A DNA stretch of 64,000 nucleotides from Chryseobacterium sp. JJR-5R. Lineage in GTDB: Bacteria > Bacteroidota > Bacteroidia > Flavobacteriales > Weeksellaceae. Below are positions 43,919 through 52,561 of the stretch, in pieces (within the stretch, counting starts at the first letter, position 1; every line of letters begins with the position of its first letter). The notes below the pieces were generated by a model, which was not told the origin of the DNA, did no database searches, and was given only the letters and a program-made list of their open reading frames with translations. Made by a program: the position numbers and the translations under genes. The stretch spans positions 4,030,001-4,094,000 of the forward strand of contig NZ_CP139137.1 of assembly GCF_034047335.1 (NCBI RefSeq), read 5' to 3'.

Positions 43919-46003
43919 ATGTTTATTCAGAAAATGAAACCCTTTTTATACTTAGGGAGTTTTTACCTTATTGTTTCTCTACTCCTAAGGATTATTTTTT
44001 TATTTGATCCGATTACAACAGCCGATTTTGGCTTTTTCGAAATCATGAAAATTTTTGCGGTCGGTTTTATTAATGACTTCTTTGTTTTCATTTTAGTCTG
44101 CCCTTTCTTAGCTCTTTACTTTCTGTTCTTATCCGATTCAAAATACAGGACGCCTTATGGCCAGTCTATTCTAGGATTATTGGCCGTATTTTTTCTGTAT
44201 ATCCTTCTGATTCCGAATAATATATTCAGACAATATGGTGGTCCAGTTGCTGAAATTGCCCTGGTATTCATCGGCTTAAAAATATTTTTCTTCGGGCTGA
44301 TGTTCCTGTTGCCGGAAAGACGGCTTATGATCAGGAATACACTCTACTTTATGACCGTTTTTCTTTACGTTCTGTTAATTGTTTTTAACACGGTAAGTGA
44401 ATATTTCTTTTACAGTGAATTCGGGCTGAGATATAACTTTATTGCGGTAGATTACCTGATTTATACCAATGAAGTGATTGGTAATATCATGGAAAGCTAT
44501 CCTGTCGTTCCGCTGTTCCTGTCGATTTTTGCCGTTGCCGTGCCTGTTACCATCGTCATTTATAAAAAAACAAAGGCTGAACTTCTTACGCTTCCGGATC
44601 TGAAGCAGAAACTTATATTACTCGGATCTTTTTTAGCTTTGATGGGCATTAGTCTACTGGGCCTGCACTTTACGACAAAAATAACTGCATGCAATGTTTT
44701 TGAGGAAGAAATCCAGGCAAACGGATTACCCAAGTTTTACTGGGCATTTACCCATAACGAACTGGATTATTTCCAGTTTTACCCGAAAATGAACCAGAAA
44801 CTGGCGGAAAGAACTTTCTTGAGCCAATTCTCAGAACCTCTTCTGAAGAGAAATATCGTTTCCGAAAAGCCTGAGTTAAGGAAAAATGTCGTTTTGATTT
44901 CCGTTGAAAGCCTGTCCGCAGATTTTATGGCGCATTACGGCAATACCCAAAAGCTTACTCCGTTTTTAGACAGCCTGGCAGACCGGTCACTGATGTTTAC
45001 CAACCTGTATGCAACCGGAAACCGTACAGTCCGCGGCCTGGAAGCTCTTACGCTCTGCATTCCTCCCACTGCCGGAGAAAGCATCATCAAAAGAGAAAAT
45101 GATAAGAATAAGTTTACCACGGGAAGTATTTTTAGCGCAAAAGGATATGATGTAAAGTTTCTGTACGGAGGGTACAGTTACTTCGATAATATGCAGGATT
45201 TCTTTGCAGGCAACGGCTATGGAATTGTCGATCGCGATAACTTTAAGCCTGAAGAAATTACTTTTGCCAATGTCTGGGGCGTTGCGGATGAAGATATGGC
45301 TAAAAAGGCAATCCGGACCATGAATCAGGAAAGCCGGTCCGGAAAACCTTTTTTCAATCACTGGATGACGGTTTCCAACCACCGCCCTTTTACTTACCCG
45401 AATGGCAGGGTTGATATCCCCGGCGATGCAAAATCACGCGAGGGAGGCGTAAAATATACGGACTATGCGTTACGGATGTTTTTTAAGATGGCTGAAAAAC
45501 AAGCGTGGTATAAAAATACCGTATTCATTATTATTGCTGACCATTGTGCCTCAAGTGCAGGAAATGTTGAGCTTCCGGTGGAGAACTACAGGATTCCCGC
45601 CATGATTTTTTCTGACGGATTCATCCGGCCTCAGAAATTTATAGAAACAATGTCACAGATTGATGTGATGCCTACCCTTTTCGGATTGCTTAATTTCAGC
45701 TATCAGTCTGAATTTTTAGGGCAGGACGTTTTCAGTAAAGGATTCCGGCCGAAAGCATATATCGCTACTTATGAAGATCTGGGACTGATAAAGGACAATT
45801 ATTTGACCGTAATTTCCCCGGTCAGAAAAGTAAAGCAATATGCTTTAATTCAGCAAAAAAACAAACTGAGCCCTGGCTTCAATCTATATTTCGATGAGAA
45901 ACCCCTGAAAAATACCGCCCGGAATGAGAAGCTCATCAAAGAAACGATTTCTGCATATCAGTCAACATCATTCTGGCTGAAGAAAAACAGGCTTAACCGC
46001 TGA
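43919..46003 (+). CDS. LTA-synthase-like sulfatase-superfamily membrane protein
   Basis: This 694-residue protein has about five N-terminal transmembrane helices (to about 240) and a periplasmic alkaline-phosphatase/sulfatase-fold domain (about 320-650). The domain starts NVVLISVESLSADFMAHYGN. The nucleophile threonine is probably in ATGNRTVRGLEAL, and later metal-binding motifs are HWMTVSNHRPF and IIADHCASS. The architecture matches the LTA synthase/phosphoethanolamine transferase family. Gram-negative members transfer phosphate-linked head groups onto glycans or lipids, so the substrate here is likely an envelope glycolipid, but this is not shown. Its 3' end overlaps the convergent GSP-synthase-like gene by 11 nt. 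Confidence 0.88.
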   Translation: MFIQKMKPFLYLGSFYLIVSLLLRIIFLFDPITTADFGFFEIMKIFAVGFINDFFVFILVCPFLALYFLFLSDSKYRTPYGQSILGLLAVFFLYILLIPNNIFRQYGGPVAEIALVFIGLKIFFFGLMFLLPERRLMIRNTLYFMTVFLYVLLIVFNTVSEYFFYSEFGLRYNFIAVDYLIYTNEVIGNIMESYPVVPLFLSIFAVAVPVTIVIYKKTKAELLTLPDLKQKLILLGSFLALMGISLLGLHFTTKITACNVFEEEIQANGLPKFYWAFTHNELDYFQFYPKMNQKLAERTFLSQFSEPLLKRNIVSEKPELRKNVVLISVESLSADFMAHYGNTQKLTPFLDSLADRSLMFTNLYATGNRTVRGLEALTLCIPPTAGESIIKRENDKNKFTTGSIFSAKGYDVKFLYGGYSYFDNMQDFFAGNGYGIVDRDNFKPEEITFANVWGVADEDMAKKAIRTMNQESRSGKPFFNHWMTVSNHRPFTYPNGRVDIPGDAKSREGGVKYTDYALRMFFKMAEKQAWYKNTVFIIIADHCASSAGNVELPVENYRIPAMIFSDGFIRPQKFIETMSQIDVMPTLFGLLNFSYQSEFLGQDVFSKGFRPKAYIATYEDLGLIKDNYLTVISPVRKVKQYALIQQKNKLSPGFNLYFDEKPLKNTARNEKLIKETISAYQSTSFWLKKNRLNR

Positions 46004-47123
46004 TCAGGTGGGGTACAAAACGGCTCTCGTTATTGGTAATCAGGTGAATACTTTCCCTGATGCCGATGCCGGCCGGCTCCTGCCCGATCACCCAGCTTCC
46101 GATCACAGGATGATTTCCGTTAAAGTCAGGAAGATCAAACAGCTGCTGGTAAATAAACCCTTCTTTTCCGTAGTCGCCTTTATTCGCTTCAATGGGAATA
46201 TTATTCCGGTGCAGTGCCACATTGGCACCTTCCCTTGAGTATACCGGCTTTTTTGCAAAGTCCTTCAGGTGTTTAGGCTCAAAATAAGCTTCGAGCAGGT
46301 AAGGATGACCAGGATACATTTCCCAGAGGATTGGAAGAATGGCTTTGGACGAAAGGAGGATCTTCCAGGCGGGCTCGATCCACTGCGATCGGAATCCGTT
46401 TTTTACCAGTTTTTCGGCAAATCCGTCTTCTAAAATCCATTCATAAGGATATAATTTAAAGATATATTCCATCACCGACTGGTCTCCCGAAATAAATTCT
46501 TCGATCTCCTCGGCCCAGCCGATATCCTGAACGGGAATGAATTCAGTATCGAATCCGGCCTGTGTAGCACAGTCCCTGATGTACTCGATATTGGTAACAT
46601 CTTCCATATTGGTAAGGGAGGCAAAATAAATATGGTTCGGATCCATGTATTTCCTGAGATACGTCCAGTAGTCCACCAGCTTTTCATGGATTGAATTGAA
46701 CTGGTCTTTATCCGGAAACATTTCCTGCAGCCAGTACCACTGGATTACGGAGGCTTCGTAAAGGGAAGTCGGGGTATCTGCATTGAACTCAAGCAGCTTA
46801 AGGTTTTCCCCGTCAAAACCGAAATCAAACCTTCCGTATACCGAAGGATGGTCTTCTTCCCAGCTGGTTACAATATAATCCCGGAAATATTCAGGAATAC
46901 TGAAACGGTCCCAGAGATTGTTTTCAATACTATAGTCTACTGCTTCCAGACACATCTGCCATAATTCGGCAGTCGCCTTTTCAATCCTGTGGATTTCATC
47001 CGGCGAAAATTCATAATAATGGCTTTCGTCCCAATACAGGCCTTCCAGCGAGTGGTAGCCAAATCCCAGACTTTCGAGCTTCTGCTCCCAGTTTTTGCGT
47101 AATGATGAGGATATTCTTTTCAT
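45993..47123 (-). CDS. Glutathionylspermidine synthase-like ATP-grasp protein (YgiC family)
   Basis: This 376-residue protein has the ATP-grasp fold of the glutathionylspermidine synthetase C-terminal family. Recognisable parts are the N-terminal GFGYHSLEGLYWDESHYYEF, YGRFDFGFDGENLKLLEFNADTPTSL with the substrate loop, and the C-terminal VYSREGANVALH and GSWVIGQEPAGIGIRES. E. coli YgiC and YjfC are homologues of unknown function that lack the amidase domain, and this protein matches that short form. It is the third gene of a minus-strand unit, 5 nt behind a small lipoprotein gene. It probably forms an amide or peptide-like bond with ATP; the substrate is unknown. Confidence 0.88.
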   Translation of the reverse strand: MKRISSSLRKNWEQKLESLGFGYHSLEGLYWDESHYYEFSPDEIHRIEKATAELWQMCLEAVDYSIENNLWDRFSIPEYFRDYIVTSWEEDHPSVYGRFDFGFDGENLKLLEFNADTPTSLYEASVIQWYWLQEMFPDKDQFNSIHEKLVDYWTYLRKYMDPNHIYFASLTNMEDVTNIEYIRDCATQAGFDTEFIPVQDIGWAEEIEEFISGDQSVMEYIFKLYPYEWILEDGFAEKLVKNGFRSQWIEPAWKILLSSKAILPILWEMYPGHPYLLEAYFEPKHLKDFAKKPVYSREGANVALHRNNIPIEANKGDYGKEGFIYQQLFDLPDFNGNHPVIGSWVIGQEPAGIGIRESIHLITNNESRFVPHLISG

Positions 47124-47128
47124 ATTAT

Positions 47129-47467
47129 TTATGAAGATGCTCTGAAGCCGCTCCTGCCAAGGCCGCCTCTTACTACTTTTCCTTTATAGGTACTTCTTCC
47201 GATGTTTGATCCGGAACTGATGGAGTTGCTGTAATAACCGGCCCGCTGGTAACCGCCGTTGCTGTAGGCACCATACGGCCTGAAAGCATGATACAGCAAA
47301 AGACCTGTCATTAAGCCGTTTCCGTGTGTCCTTGAATAAGATGCCGTAGTATCAGATCTCATATACACTTTCTTTTCATTTTTCCACTGATCGCGGGGCG
47401 GCTCCTGAGCGCAGGCAGCAAGAATCCCCGTAACGAAAAGCAGTTTGATAGAACCTGATTTTTTCAT
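47129..47467 (-). CDS. Small lipoprotein, Gly/Ser/Tyr-rich
   Basis: This 112-residue protein has a lipoprotein signal with lipobox ILAAC (C19). The mature part is polar. From about residue 50 it is rich in G, S, Y and R (GYQRAGYYSNSISSGSNIG, then GLGRSGFRASS) and looks unstructured. It lies between another lipoprotein gene and the GSP-synthase-like gene with gaps of 1 and 5 nt. In E. coli the GSP-like genes also sit next to small lipoprotein genes (ygiB, yjfM), so a functional pairing is likely, although I see no sequence match to them. Confidence 0.7.
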   Translation of the reverse strand: MKKSGSIKLLFVTGILAACAQEPPRDQWKNEKKVYMRSDTTASYSRTHGNGLMTGLLLYHAFRPYGAYSNGGYQRAGYYSNSISSGSNIGRSTYKGKVVRGGLGRSGFRASS

Positions 47468-47468
47468 G

Positions 47469-47795
47469 TTACTGAACCGTGATATAAAATTCGTAATCTT
47501 TCTTTACAAGCGCTTTATGCTCATTCCCGTTATCGTCCTCCACAACCTGCAGGGAATCGCCCAGTGCCGGAATTGTATCTCTCTTAACGATTTCCTTTAA
47601 AAGCTTATGGTCTTTCCAGACCTTATGCCTGGTTATTAGGATATCAGAAGCCCCTGTATGCTGCACGGAAAGCACGGTTTCTATGGATGCTTTTTTATCA
47701 GCACTGCTTACCTCATCTTCTTTGTTTTCTTTCTCATTGCAGGAAACAAGGCTTGCTGAGAGGATGATTAAAGAGATTTGTTTAATTTTTCTCAC
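47469..47795 (-). CDS. Small lipoprotein of unknown function, first gene of the cassette
   Basis: I set the start at the GTG at 47795 (108 residues, M-RKIKQISLIILSASLVSC with lipobox LVSC). The longer frame from a GTG at 47813 overlaps the promoter element at 47813-47820 and would lie upstream of the transcription start. The mature part is short and charged, with a beta-rich C-terminal half (DILITRHKVWKDHKLLKEIV, ALVKKDYEFYITVQ). The gene is followed after one base by the second lipoprotein gene. Family and function are unknown to me. Confidence 0.65.
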   Translation of the reverse strand: MRKIKQISLIILSASLVSCNEKENKEDEVSSADKKASIETVLSVQHTGASDILITRHKVWKDHKLLKEIVKRDTIPALGDSLQVVEDDNGNEHKALVKKDYEFYITVQ

Positions 47796-47812
47796 TTTGG
47801 CATAATTTTTCA

Positions 47813-47820
47813 CAAAAGTA
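47813..47820 (-). promoter_or_regulatory. Promoter -7 element for the lipoprotein/GSP-like cassette
   Basis: The minus strand reads TACTTTTG, matching TAnnTTTG. It predicts transcription from about 47806 and supports the GTG at 47795 as start codon. Confidence 0.55.
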
Positions 47821-47869
47821 ATTATTTCGTAATGATAATAATTTTAAATTTACACATAAATAATAAATT

Positions 47870-48721
47870 ATGAGATGGACAGACGACAGGGGCGGTAATG
47901 TGGAAGACCGGCGCGGATTAGGCGGAGGAGCTGTAGTAGGCGGCGGACTGGGAACGCTGATTATTGCAGCTATTGTGTTTTTCCTGGGAGGTGATCCTTC
48001 GGCTATTTTATCTTCAGGCTCAGGCTCGGGGTCTCCACGGACTGAACAAAGGGAACTCACTCAGGAAGATAAAAAAATCGGAGAAATGGTTGATATGATG
48101 GGAAAATGGAATATTACCACATGGGACCAGGTTTTCCAACAGAACGGTATGGATTACACACCGCCTAAAATTATTCTTTTTGAACAGACTACGGAATCAG
48201 GCTGCGGAACCGCACAGGCTGCAATGGGACCTTTTTACTGCCCTGCAGATCAGTCCGTCTACATGGATATGAGTTTCTTCAATGAACTGCAGCAAAGATT
48301 CGGGGCACAGGTTACCGAATTTACGGTGGCGTATGTTCTGGCCCATGAAGTAGGGCACCACGTCCAGACACTTTTAGGCACTACCCAGAAGGTTGATGAG
48401 CTGAGAAGAAGCGGCAGGTATTCTGAAGAGGAAATGAACAGGGTTTCCGTAGCTACAGAGCTTCAGGCAGACTTTTATGCCGGGGTATGGGCAAAACAGA
48501 CCGATGCCAGAGAAAAAATCCTGGAGCCTGGGGATATTGATGCAGCCATCAGCGCAGCAGAAGCAGTAGGCGATGATAACATCCAGAAAAGATCCCAGGG
48601 ATACGTGAACCAGGAAAGTTTTACCCACGGATCATCGGCGCAGCGTAAAGAATGGTTTATGAAAGGCTACAATACCGGAGACATCAGGCAGGGTGATACT
48701 TTTAATCAGCTTTTGAAATAA
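47870..48721 (+). CDS. YpfJ-type neutral zinc metallopeptidase
   Basis: This 283-residue protein begins MRWTDDRGGNVEDRRG, the usual start of the YpfJ/KPN_02809 family. One transmembrane helix (about 23-43) follows, then a periplasmic domain. The zinc motif is HEVGHH (159-164), and downstream ATELQADFYAGVWA supplies the third-ligand glutamate region typical of the family. The substrate of YpfJ proteins is not known. It is divergent from the lipoprotein/GSP-like cassette with a 56-74 nt spacer. A bidirectional terminator separates it from the convergent GLPGLI gene. Confidence 0.9.
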   Translation: MRWTDDRGGNVEDRRGLGGGAVVGGGLGTLIIAAIVFFLGGDPSAILSSGSGSGSPRTEQRELTQEDKKIGEMVDMMGKWNITTWDQVFQQNGMDYTPPKIILFEQTTESGCGTAQAAMGPFYCPADQSVYMDMSFFNELQQRFGAQVTEFTVAYVLAHEVGHHVQTLLGTTQKVDELRRSGRYSEEEMNRVSVATELQADFYAGVWAKQTDAREKILEPGDIDAAISAAEAVGDDNIQKRSQGYVNQESFTHGSSAQRKEWFMKGYNTGDIRQGDTFNQLLK

Positions 48722-48747
48722 TTTCGATTTATTCATATTCATAAAAA

Positions 48748-48776
48748 AAACCCTGAAGAAATGATCTTCAGGGTTT
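48748..48776. terminator. Bidirectional terminator
   Basis: An 11-bp perfect stem AAACCCTGAAG / CTTCAGGGTTT with a 7-nt loop lies between convergent genes. It is A-rich before and T-rich after. Confidence 0.85.
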
Positions 48777-48792
48777 GTTGTGTTTTTATTGC

Positions 48793-49617
48793 TTACTGCA
48801 GTTCGATTGGATTGCTGTTTTTTTTGGCTTCTTCCTTTATCCGTTCTTCCATCCGCTTTCTCATATCGGCAGGATTCTGGTTTCCGCTGCCTCCCATTCT
48901 CATCTGAGGGCCTCCTCCGCCCTGGCCCATAAAGGCCATAGGATCTTCCTGAAACTTCTTCTGCTGTTTTATATAGTCGGCACGTTTTACCTTGATCGTA
49001 TTCCCGAACTGGTTCAGTACAGGAAGATCTGCAATCTTGTAGTTTTTCATCAGATCAAAAGAATATTCTCCTTTATCATCTTCCACTTTCACAATAAGCC
49101 CCGGAAGTCCGTTGAACTTATACGGTCCGTCAGGATAAGGCAGGTCGGTAGTAAACCAGGCCGTCCATGTTCTGCCCCCGAAATCCGTTTCTGCCTTTTG
49201 TACCTTATATTCCCCTATCTTTCTTGTTTCAGAAGAAATTTTCCAGTTCACCGGCCTGTCTTCTTCATAAACATACATATCTCTTCCGATCCTGTCTTTG
49301 AAAAATGTTTTCTGGTCGGCTTTGTTTTTTTCAACGGTATAATTGATATTGGTCCTTAAACCTTCCATCTGCTCCCTGTTGAATCCTCTGGCTCCGCCGC
49401 TTTTAAAATTGGCCTGCATGACAGAATCCCTTTTGATCCTGTTCTCAGAATAGAAAACCGATTTTTCCGGAGAGATATCCAGATAGGCATTTTCAGTTTT
49501 AGTCTCATTTTTAGCAGAGGCATCCGGTTTTGCGGTCACCTGATATACAAACCTGTTGGTCTGGGCAAAAACGGCATTCATCATCAGGATAAAGGCAATA
49601 AGTACTGGTTTTTTCAT
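48793..49617 (-). CDS. GLPGLI family secreted protein
   Basis: This 274-residue protein has a signal peptide (MKKPVLIAFILMMNAVFAQ) and the family-naming motif in YKFNGLPGLIVKVED (about residues 163-177). This Bacteroidetes family is secreted and of unknown function; members often lie near TonB-linked transporters, but none is adjacent here. The C-terminal ~50 residues are rich in G and M, then charged (MRKRMEERIKEEAKK). A TAnnTTTG element is at 49656-49663. Confidence 0.9.
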   Translation of the reverse strand: MKKPVLIAFILMMNAVFAQTNRFVYQVTAKPDASAKNETKTENAYLDISPEKSVFYSENRIKRDSVMQANFKSGGARGFNREQMEGLRTNINYTVEKNKADQKTFFKDRIGRDMYVYEEDRPVNWKISSETRKIGEYKVQKAETDFGGRTWTAWFTTDLPYPDGPYKFNGLPGLIVKVEDDKGEYSFDLMKNYKIADLPVLNQFGNTIKVKRADYIKQQKKFQEDPMAFMGQGGGGPQMRMGGSGNQNPADMRKRMEERIKEEAKKNSNPIELQ

Positions 49618-49655
49618 TGTAAGGCTTATTTGTTGTTTGGATTTTAAAATATGGT

Positions 49656-49663
49656 CAAAGTTA
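49656..49663 (-). promoter_or_regulatory. Promoter -7 element for the GLPGLI gene
   Basis: The minus strand reads TAACTTTG, matching TAnnTTTG. The predicted leader is about 32 nt. Confidence 0.5.
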
Positions 49664-49727
49664 AAGGCATCAATAATAAAAATCGATAAAATAAAATCGC
49701 TAATTTTTATATACTGATTATTGTTCG

Positions 49728-49735
49728 TATTTTTG
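49728..49735 (+). promoter_or_regulatory. Promoter -7 element for the suf run
   Basis: TATTTTTG matches TAnnTTTG and predicts a leader of about 22 nt before the sufA-like ATG. Confidence 0.5.
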
Positions 49736-49763
49736 TAACATTAAATCATTCTAAATAAATACG

Positions 49764-50093
49764 ATGATAAAAGTATCAGACCAAGCAAAGGCAAAAGCCA
49801 TTCAGCTGATGACAGAGGAAGGCTTCAACCCGGTTGAAGATTATATAAGAGTAGGGGTAAAAAGCGGAGGATGTTCTGGTTTAGAATATGTTTTGAAGTT
49901 TGACAACCAAAAGGCAGACACAGATCAGATGTTTGAAGACAATAATGTTAAAATTATTATTGATAAAAAATCAATCCTTTATCTGGCAGGGACGGTTCTT
50001 GAGTATTCAGGAGGCTTAAACGGAAAAGGATTTGTATTTAATAATCCCAATGCATCCCGGACCTGCGGATGCGGAGAAAGTTTTTCTTTATAA
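49764..50093 (+). CDS. HesB/IscA-type Fe-S carrier (SufA-like)
   Basis: This 109-residue A-type carrier has the three conserved cysteines of the family, in VKSGGCSGLEYVLKF (about residue 38) and in the C-terminal RTCGCGESF (about 102 and 104). Such proteins receive Fe-S clusters from the SufBCD scaffold and pass them to target proteins. Its position 66 nt upstream of sufB supports a SufA role, but IscA and ErpA have the same motif, so I leave the symbol open. Confidence 0.93.
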   Translation: MIKVSDQAKAKAIQLMTEEGFNPVEDYIRVGVKSGGCSGLEYVLKFDNQKADTDQMFEDNNVKIIIDKKSILYLAGTVLEYSGGLNGKGFVFNNPNASRTCGCGESFSL

Positions 50094-50159
50094 CTGGAAA
50101 TCAGAGGCTTTAGTTTAGCATATTGCAAAGCCGGCCGCTGATATCTATAATCTACAAAA

Positions 50160-51608
50160 ATGAGTAAATATACTGAAGACGATCTGAGGGTCGATTTAGA
50201 AAATAAAAAATATGAATTCGGCTGGGAAACGAAAATCGACTACGAAGATTTTCCCATCGGCCTGAATGAAGATATTGTCCGTGCTATTTCTGCTAAAAAA
50301 GAAGAGCCGGAATGGATGACGGACTGGCGTCTGGAATCTTTCAGAATCTGGAAAAAAATGATTGAGCCGGAATGGGCGAATATCAAATATACAAAACCTG
50401 ATTTCCAGGCCATCCGGTATTATGCTGCCCCAAAAGCAAAACCGGAACTGGACAGCCTTGATGAAGTAGATCCTGAATTACTGGCTACGTTCGCGAAATT
50501 GGGAATCAATATCGAAGAACAGAAAAGGCTTTCAGGAGTTGCTGTAGACATCGTAATAGATTCGGTTTCTGTGAAAACCACTTTCCAGGATACGCTGGCA
50601 GAAAAGGGCATTATCTTCTGTTCAATTTCCGAGGCTATCAAGAACCATCCGGATCTGATACGGAAATATCTCGGAAAAGTAGTTCCAAGAGGCGATAATT
50701 TCTATGCCGCCCTGAATTCCGCCGTCTTTTCTGACGGAAGTTTCTGCTATATCCCGAAAGGCGTACGATGCCCTATGGAATTATCTACCTACTTCCGGAT
50801 CAATCAGGCAGGAACAGGACAGTTTGAAAGAACACTTGTGATTGCGGATGAGGGAAGCTATGTTTCTTATCTTGAAGGATGCACCGCACCGTCAAGGGAT
50901 GAAAACCAGCTTCACGCGGCGGTAGTTGAACTGATTGCCATGGATAATGCGGAAATTAAATATTCAACCGTTCAGAACTGGTATCCCGGAAATGAAGAAG
51001 GAAAAGGAGGTGTTTTTAACTTTGTGACGAAGAGAGGCCTTTGCGAAAGGAAGGCAAAAATCTCCTGGACCCAGGTGGAAACAGGGTCTGCGGTAACCTG
51101 GAAATATCCGTCATGTATCCTTAAAGGAGACGGTTCCATCGGTGAGTTCTACTCTATCGCAGTAACCAACAACCACCAGTATGCAGATACGGGAACCAAG
51201 ATGATCCACATCGGAAAAAATACCAAATCCACTATTATTTCAAAAGGGATTTCTGCAGGAAAATCCCAGAATTCGTACCGTGGATTGGTTAAAGTAATGC
51301 CTTCAGCCAAAGGAGCGAGGAATTTCTCGCAGTGTGACTCTCTGCTGATGGGCAATGAATGCGGAGCGCATACTTTCCCGTATATTGAAATCAAGGATCC
51401 TACTGCCCAGCTGGAGCACGAAGCCACGACTTCAAAAATCGGGGAAGACCAGATCTTTTACTGCAACCAGAGAGGAATTGACACGGAAAGGGCTATTGCG
51501 CTGATCGTAAACGGTTTCAGTAAGGAGGTTTTAAATAAACTGCCTATGGAGTTCGCCATTGAAGCCCAGAAACTGCTGGAGATTTCCCTGGAAGGTTCTG
51601 TAGGGTAA
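50160..51608 (+). CDS. sufB: Fe-S cluster assembly scaffold protein SufB
   Basis: This is the core scaffold of the SufBCD complex, on which Fe-S clusters are formed. The 482 residues are typical. Landmarks are the N-terminal [38 protein letters not shown], the beta-helix region with [20 protein letters not shown], and [15 protein letters not shown] with the conserved cysteine. The C-terminal [20 protein letters not shown] is the SufC-interacting helix pair. Order sufA-like, sufB, sufC, sufD on the plus strand. A 106-nt spacer separates it from sufC. Confidence 0.97.
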   Translation: MSKYTEDDLRVDLENKKYEFGWETKIDYEDFPIGLNEDIVRAISAKKEEPEWMTDWRLESFRIWKKMIEPEWANIKYTKPDFQAIRYYAAPKAKPELDSLDEVDPELLATFAKLGINIEEQKRLSGVAVDIVIDSVSVKTTFQDTLAEKGIIFCSISEAIKNHPDLIRKYLGKVVPRGDNFYAALNSAVFSDGSFCYIPKGVRCPMELSTYFRINQAGTGQFERTLVIADEGSYVSYLEGCTAPSRDENQLHAAVVELIAMDNAEIKYSTVQNWYPGNEEGKGGVFNFVTKRGLCERKAKISWTQVETGSAVTWKYPSCILKGDGSIGEFYSIAVTNNHQYADTGTKMIHIGKNTKSTIISKGISAGKSQNSYRGLVKVMPSAKGARNFSQCDSLLMGNECGAHTFPYIEIKDPTAQLEHEATTSKIGEDQIFYCNQRGIDTERAIALIVNGFSKEVLNKLPMEFAIEAQKLLEISLEGSVG

Positions 51609-51714
51609 TTAATTAGAAATAGTATTTCATTGATAAGTGTTAGTACCTTTGCTGATCCTAAAAAGCAAAGGAGATTGAAAAATCTTAGCCTGGCCTTACG
51701 ATAAACTAAAATAT

Positions 51715-52458
51715 ATGTTAGAGATAAAAAACTTACACGCCAGAATTGAAGACGGCGCACAAATTTTAAAAGGAATAAATCTTGAAATAAAGCCGGGCGA
51801 AGTTCATGCGATCATGGGACCTAACGGAGCCGGAAAATCCACGCTTTCCTCTATCATTGCAGGGAAAGAAGATTACGAAGTAACGGAAGGTGAAATTATC
51901 TTTGACGGTGAAAACATCATTGAAGACGCTCCTGAAGAAAGAGCCCACAAGGGGATTTTCCTTTCTTTCCAATATCCGGTGGAAATCCCGGGTGTTTCTG
52001 TAACCAATTTCATTAAAGCGGCATTAAACGAAAACAGAAAAGCAAACGGACTGGAAGACATGTCAGCGAAAGACATGCTGGCCATGATCCGTGAAAAATC
52101 TGAAAAACTGGGCATCAAGAAAGATTTTCTTTCCAGATCACTTAACGAAGGTTTCTCCGGGGGTGAAAAGAAAAGAAACGAGATTTTCCAGATGATGATG
52201 CTTAACCCGAAGCTGGCTATCCTTGACGAAACGGATTCCGGATTGGATATTGATGCCCTGAGGATTGTTGCAGACGGCGTAAATACTTTTAAAAATGAAG
52301 GAAATGCCGTTCTTCTGATTACGCACTATCAAAGACTGCTTAATTATATTCAGCCTGATTTTGTCCATGTCCTGGCTAACGGAAGGATCATCAAAACCGG
52401 TGACAAATCCCTTGCCCTGGAACTGGAAGAAAAGGGATATGACTGGCTTTTAAATTAA
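51715..52458 (+). CDS. sufC: Fe-S assembly ATPase SufC
   Basis: This is an ABC-type ATPase of the SufBCD complex. The 247 residues hold Walker A GPNGAGKST (about 36-44), the Q-loop in FLSFQYPVEIPGV, the SufC-type signature SGGEKKRNEIFQ, Walker B LAILDETDSGLDID, and the H-loop in LLITHYQRLL. ATP hydrolysis drives conformational changes for cluster assembly. It is a stand-alone ATPase with no membrane partner, as usual for SufC. Confidence 0.97.
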   Translation: MLEIKNLHARIEDGAQILKGINLEIKPGEVHAIMGPNGAGKSTLSSIIAGKEDYEVTEGEIIFDGENIIEDAPEERAHKGIFLSFQYPVEIPGVSVTNFIKAALNENRKANGLEDMSAKDMLAMIREKSEKLGIKKDFLSRSLNEGFSGGEKKRNEIFQMMMLNPKLAILDETDSGLDIDALRIVADGVNTFKNEGNAVLLITHYQRLLNYIQPDFVHVLANGRIIKTGDKSLALELEEKGYDWLLN

Positions 52459-52561
52459 TTGAAAGATTCAGAGATTAAAAAAACAGAAATGTTTTACTCA
52501 TTGATGCTTACAGCTATGCATTCTGCGGAATAACAGATTTCAGCCTAATAAAAAGAAAAAA

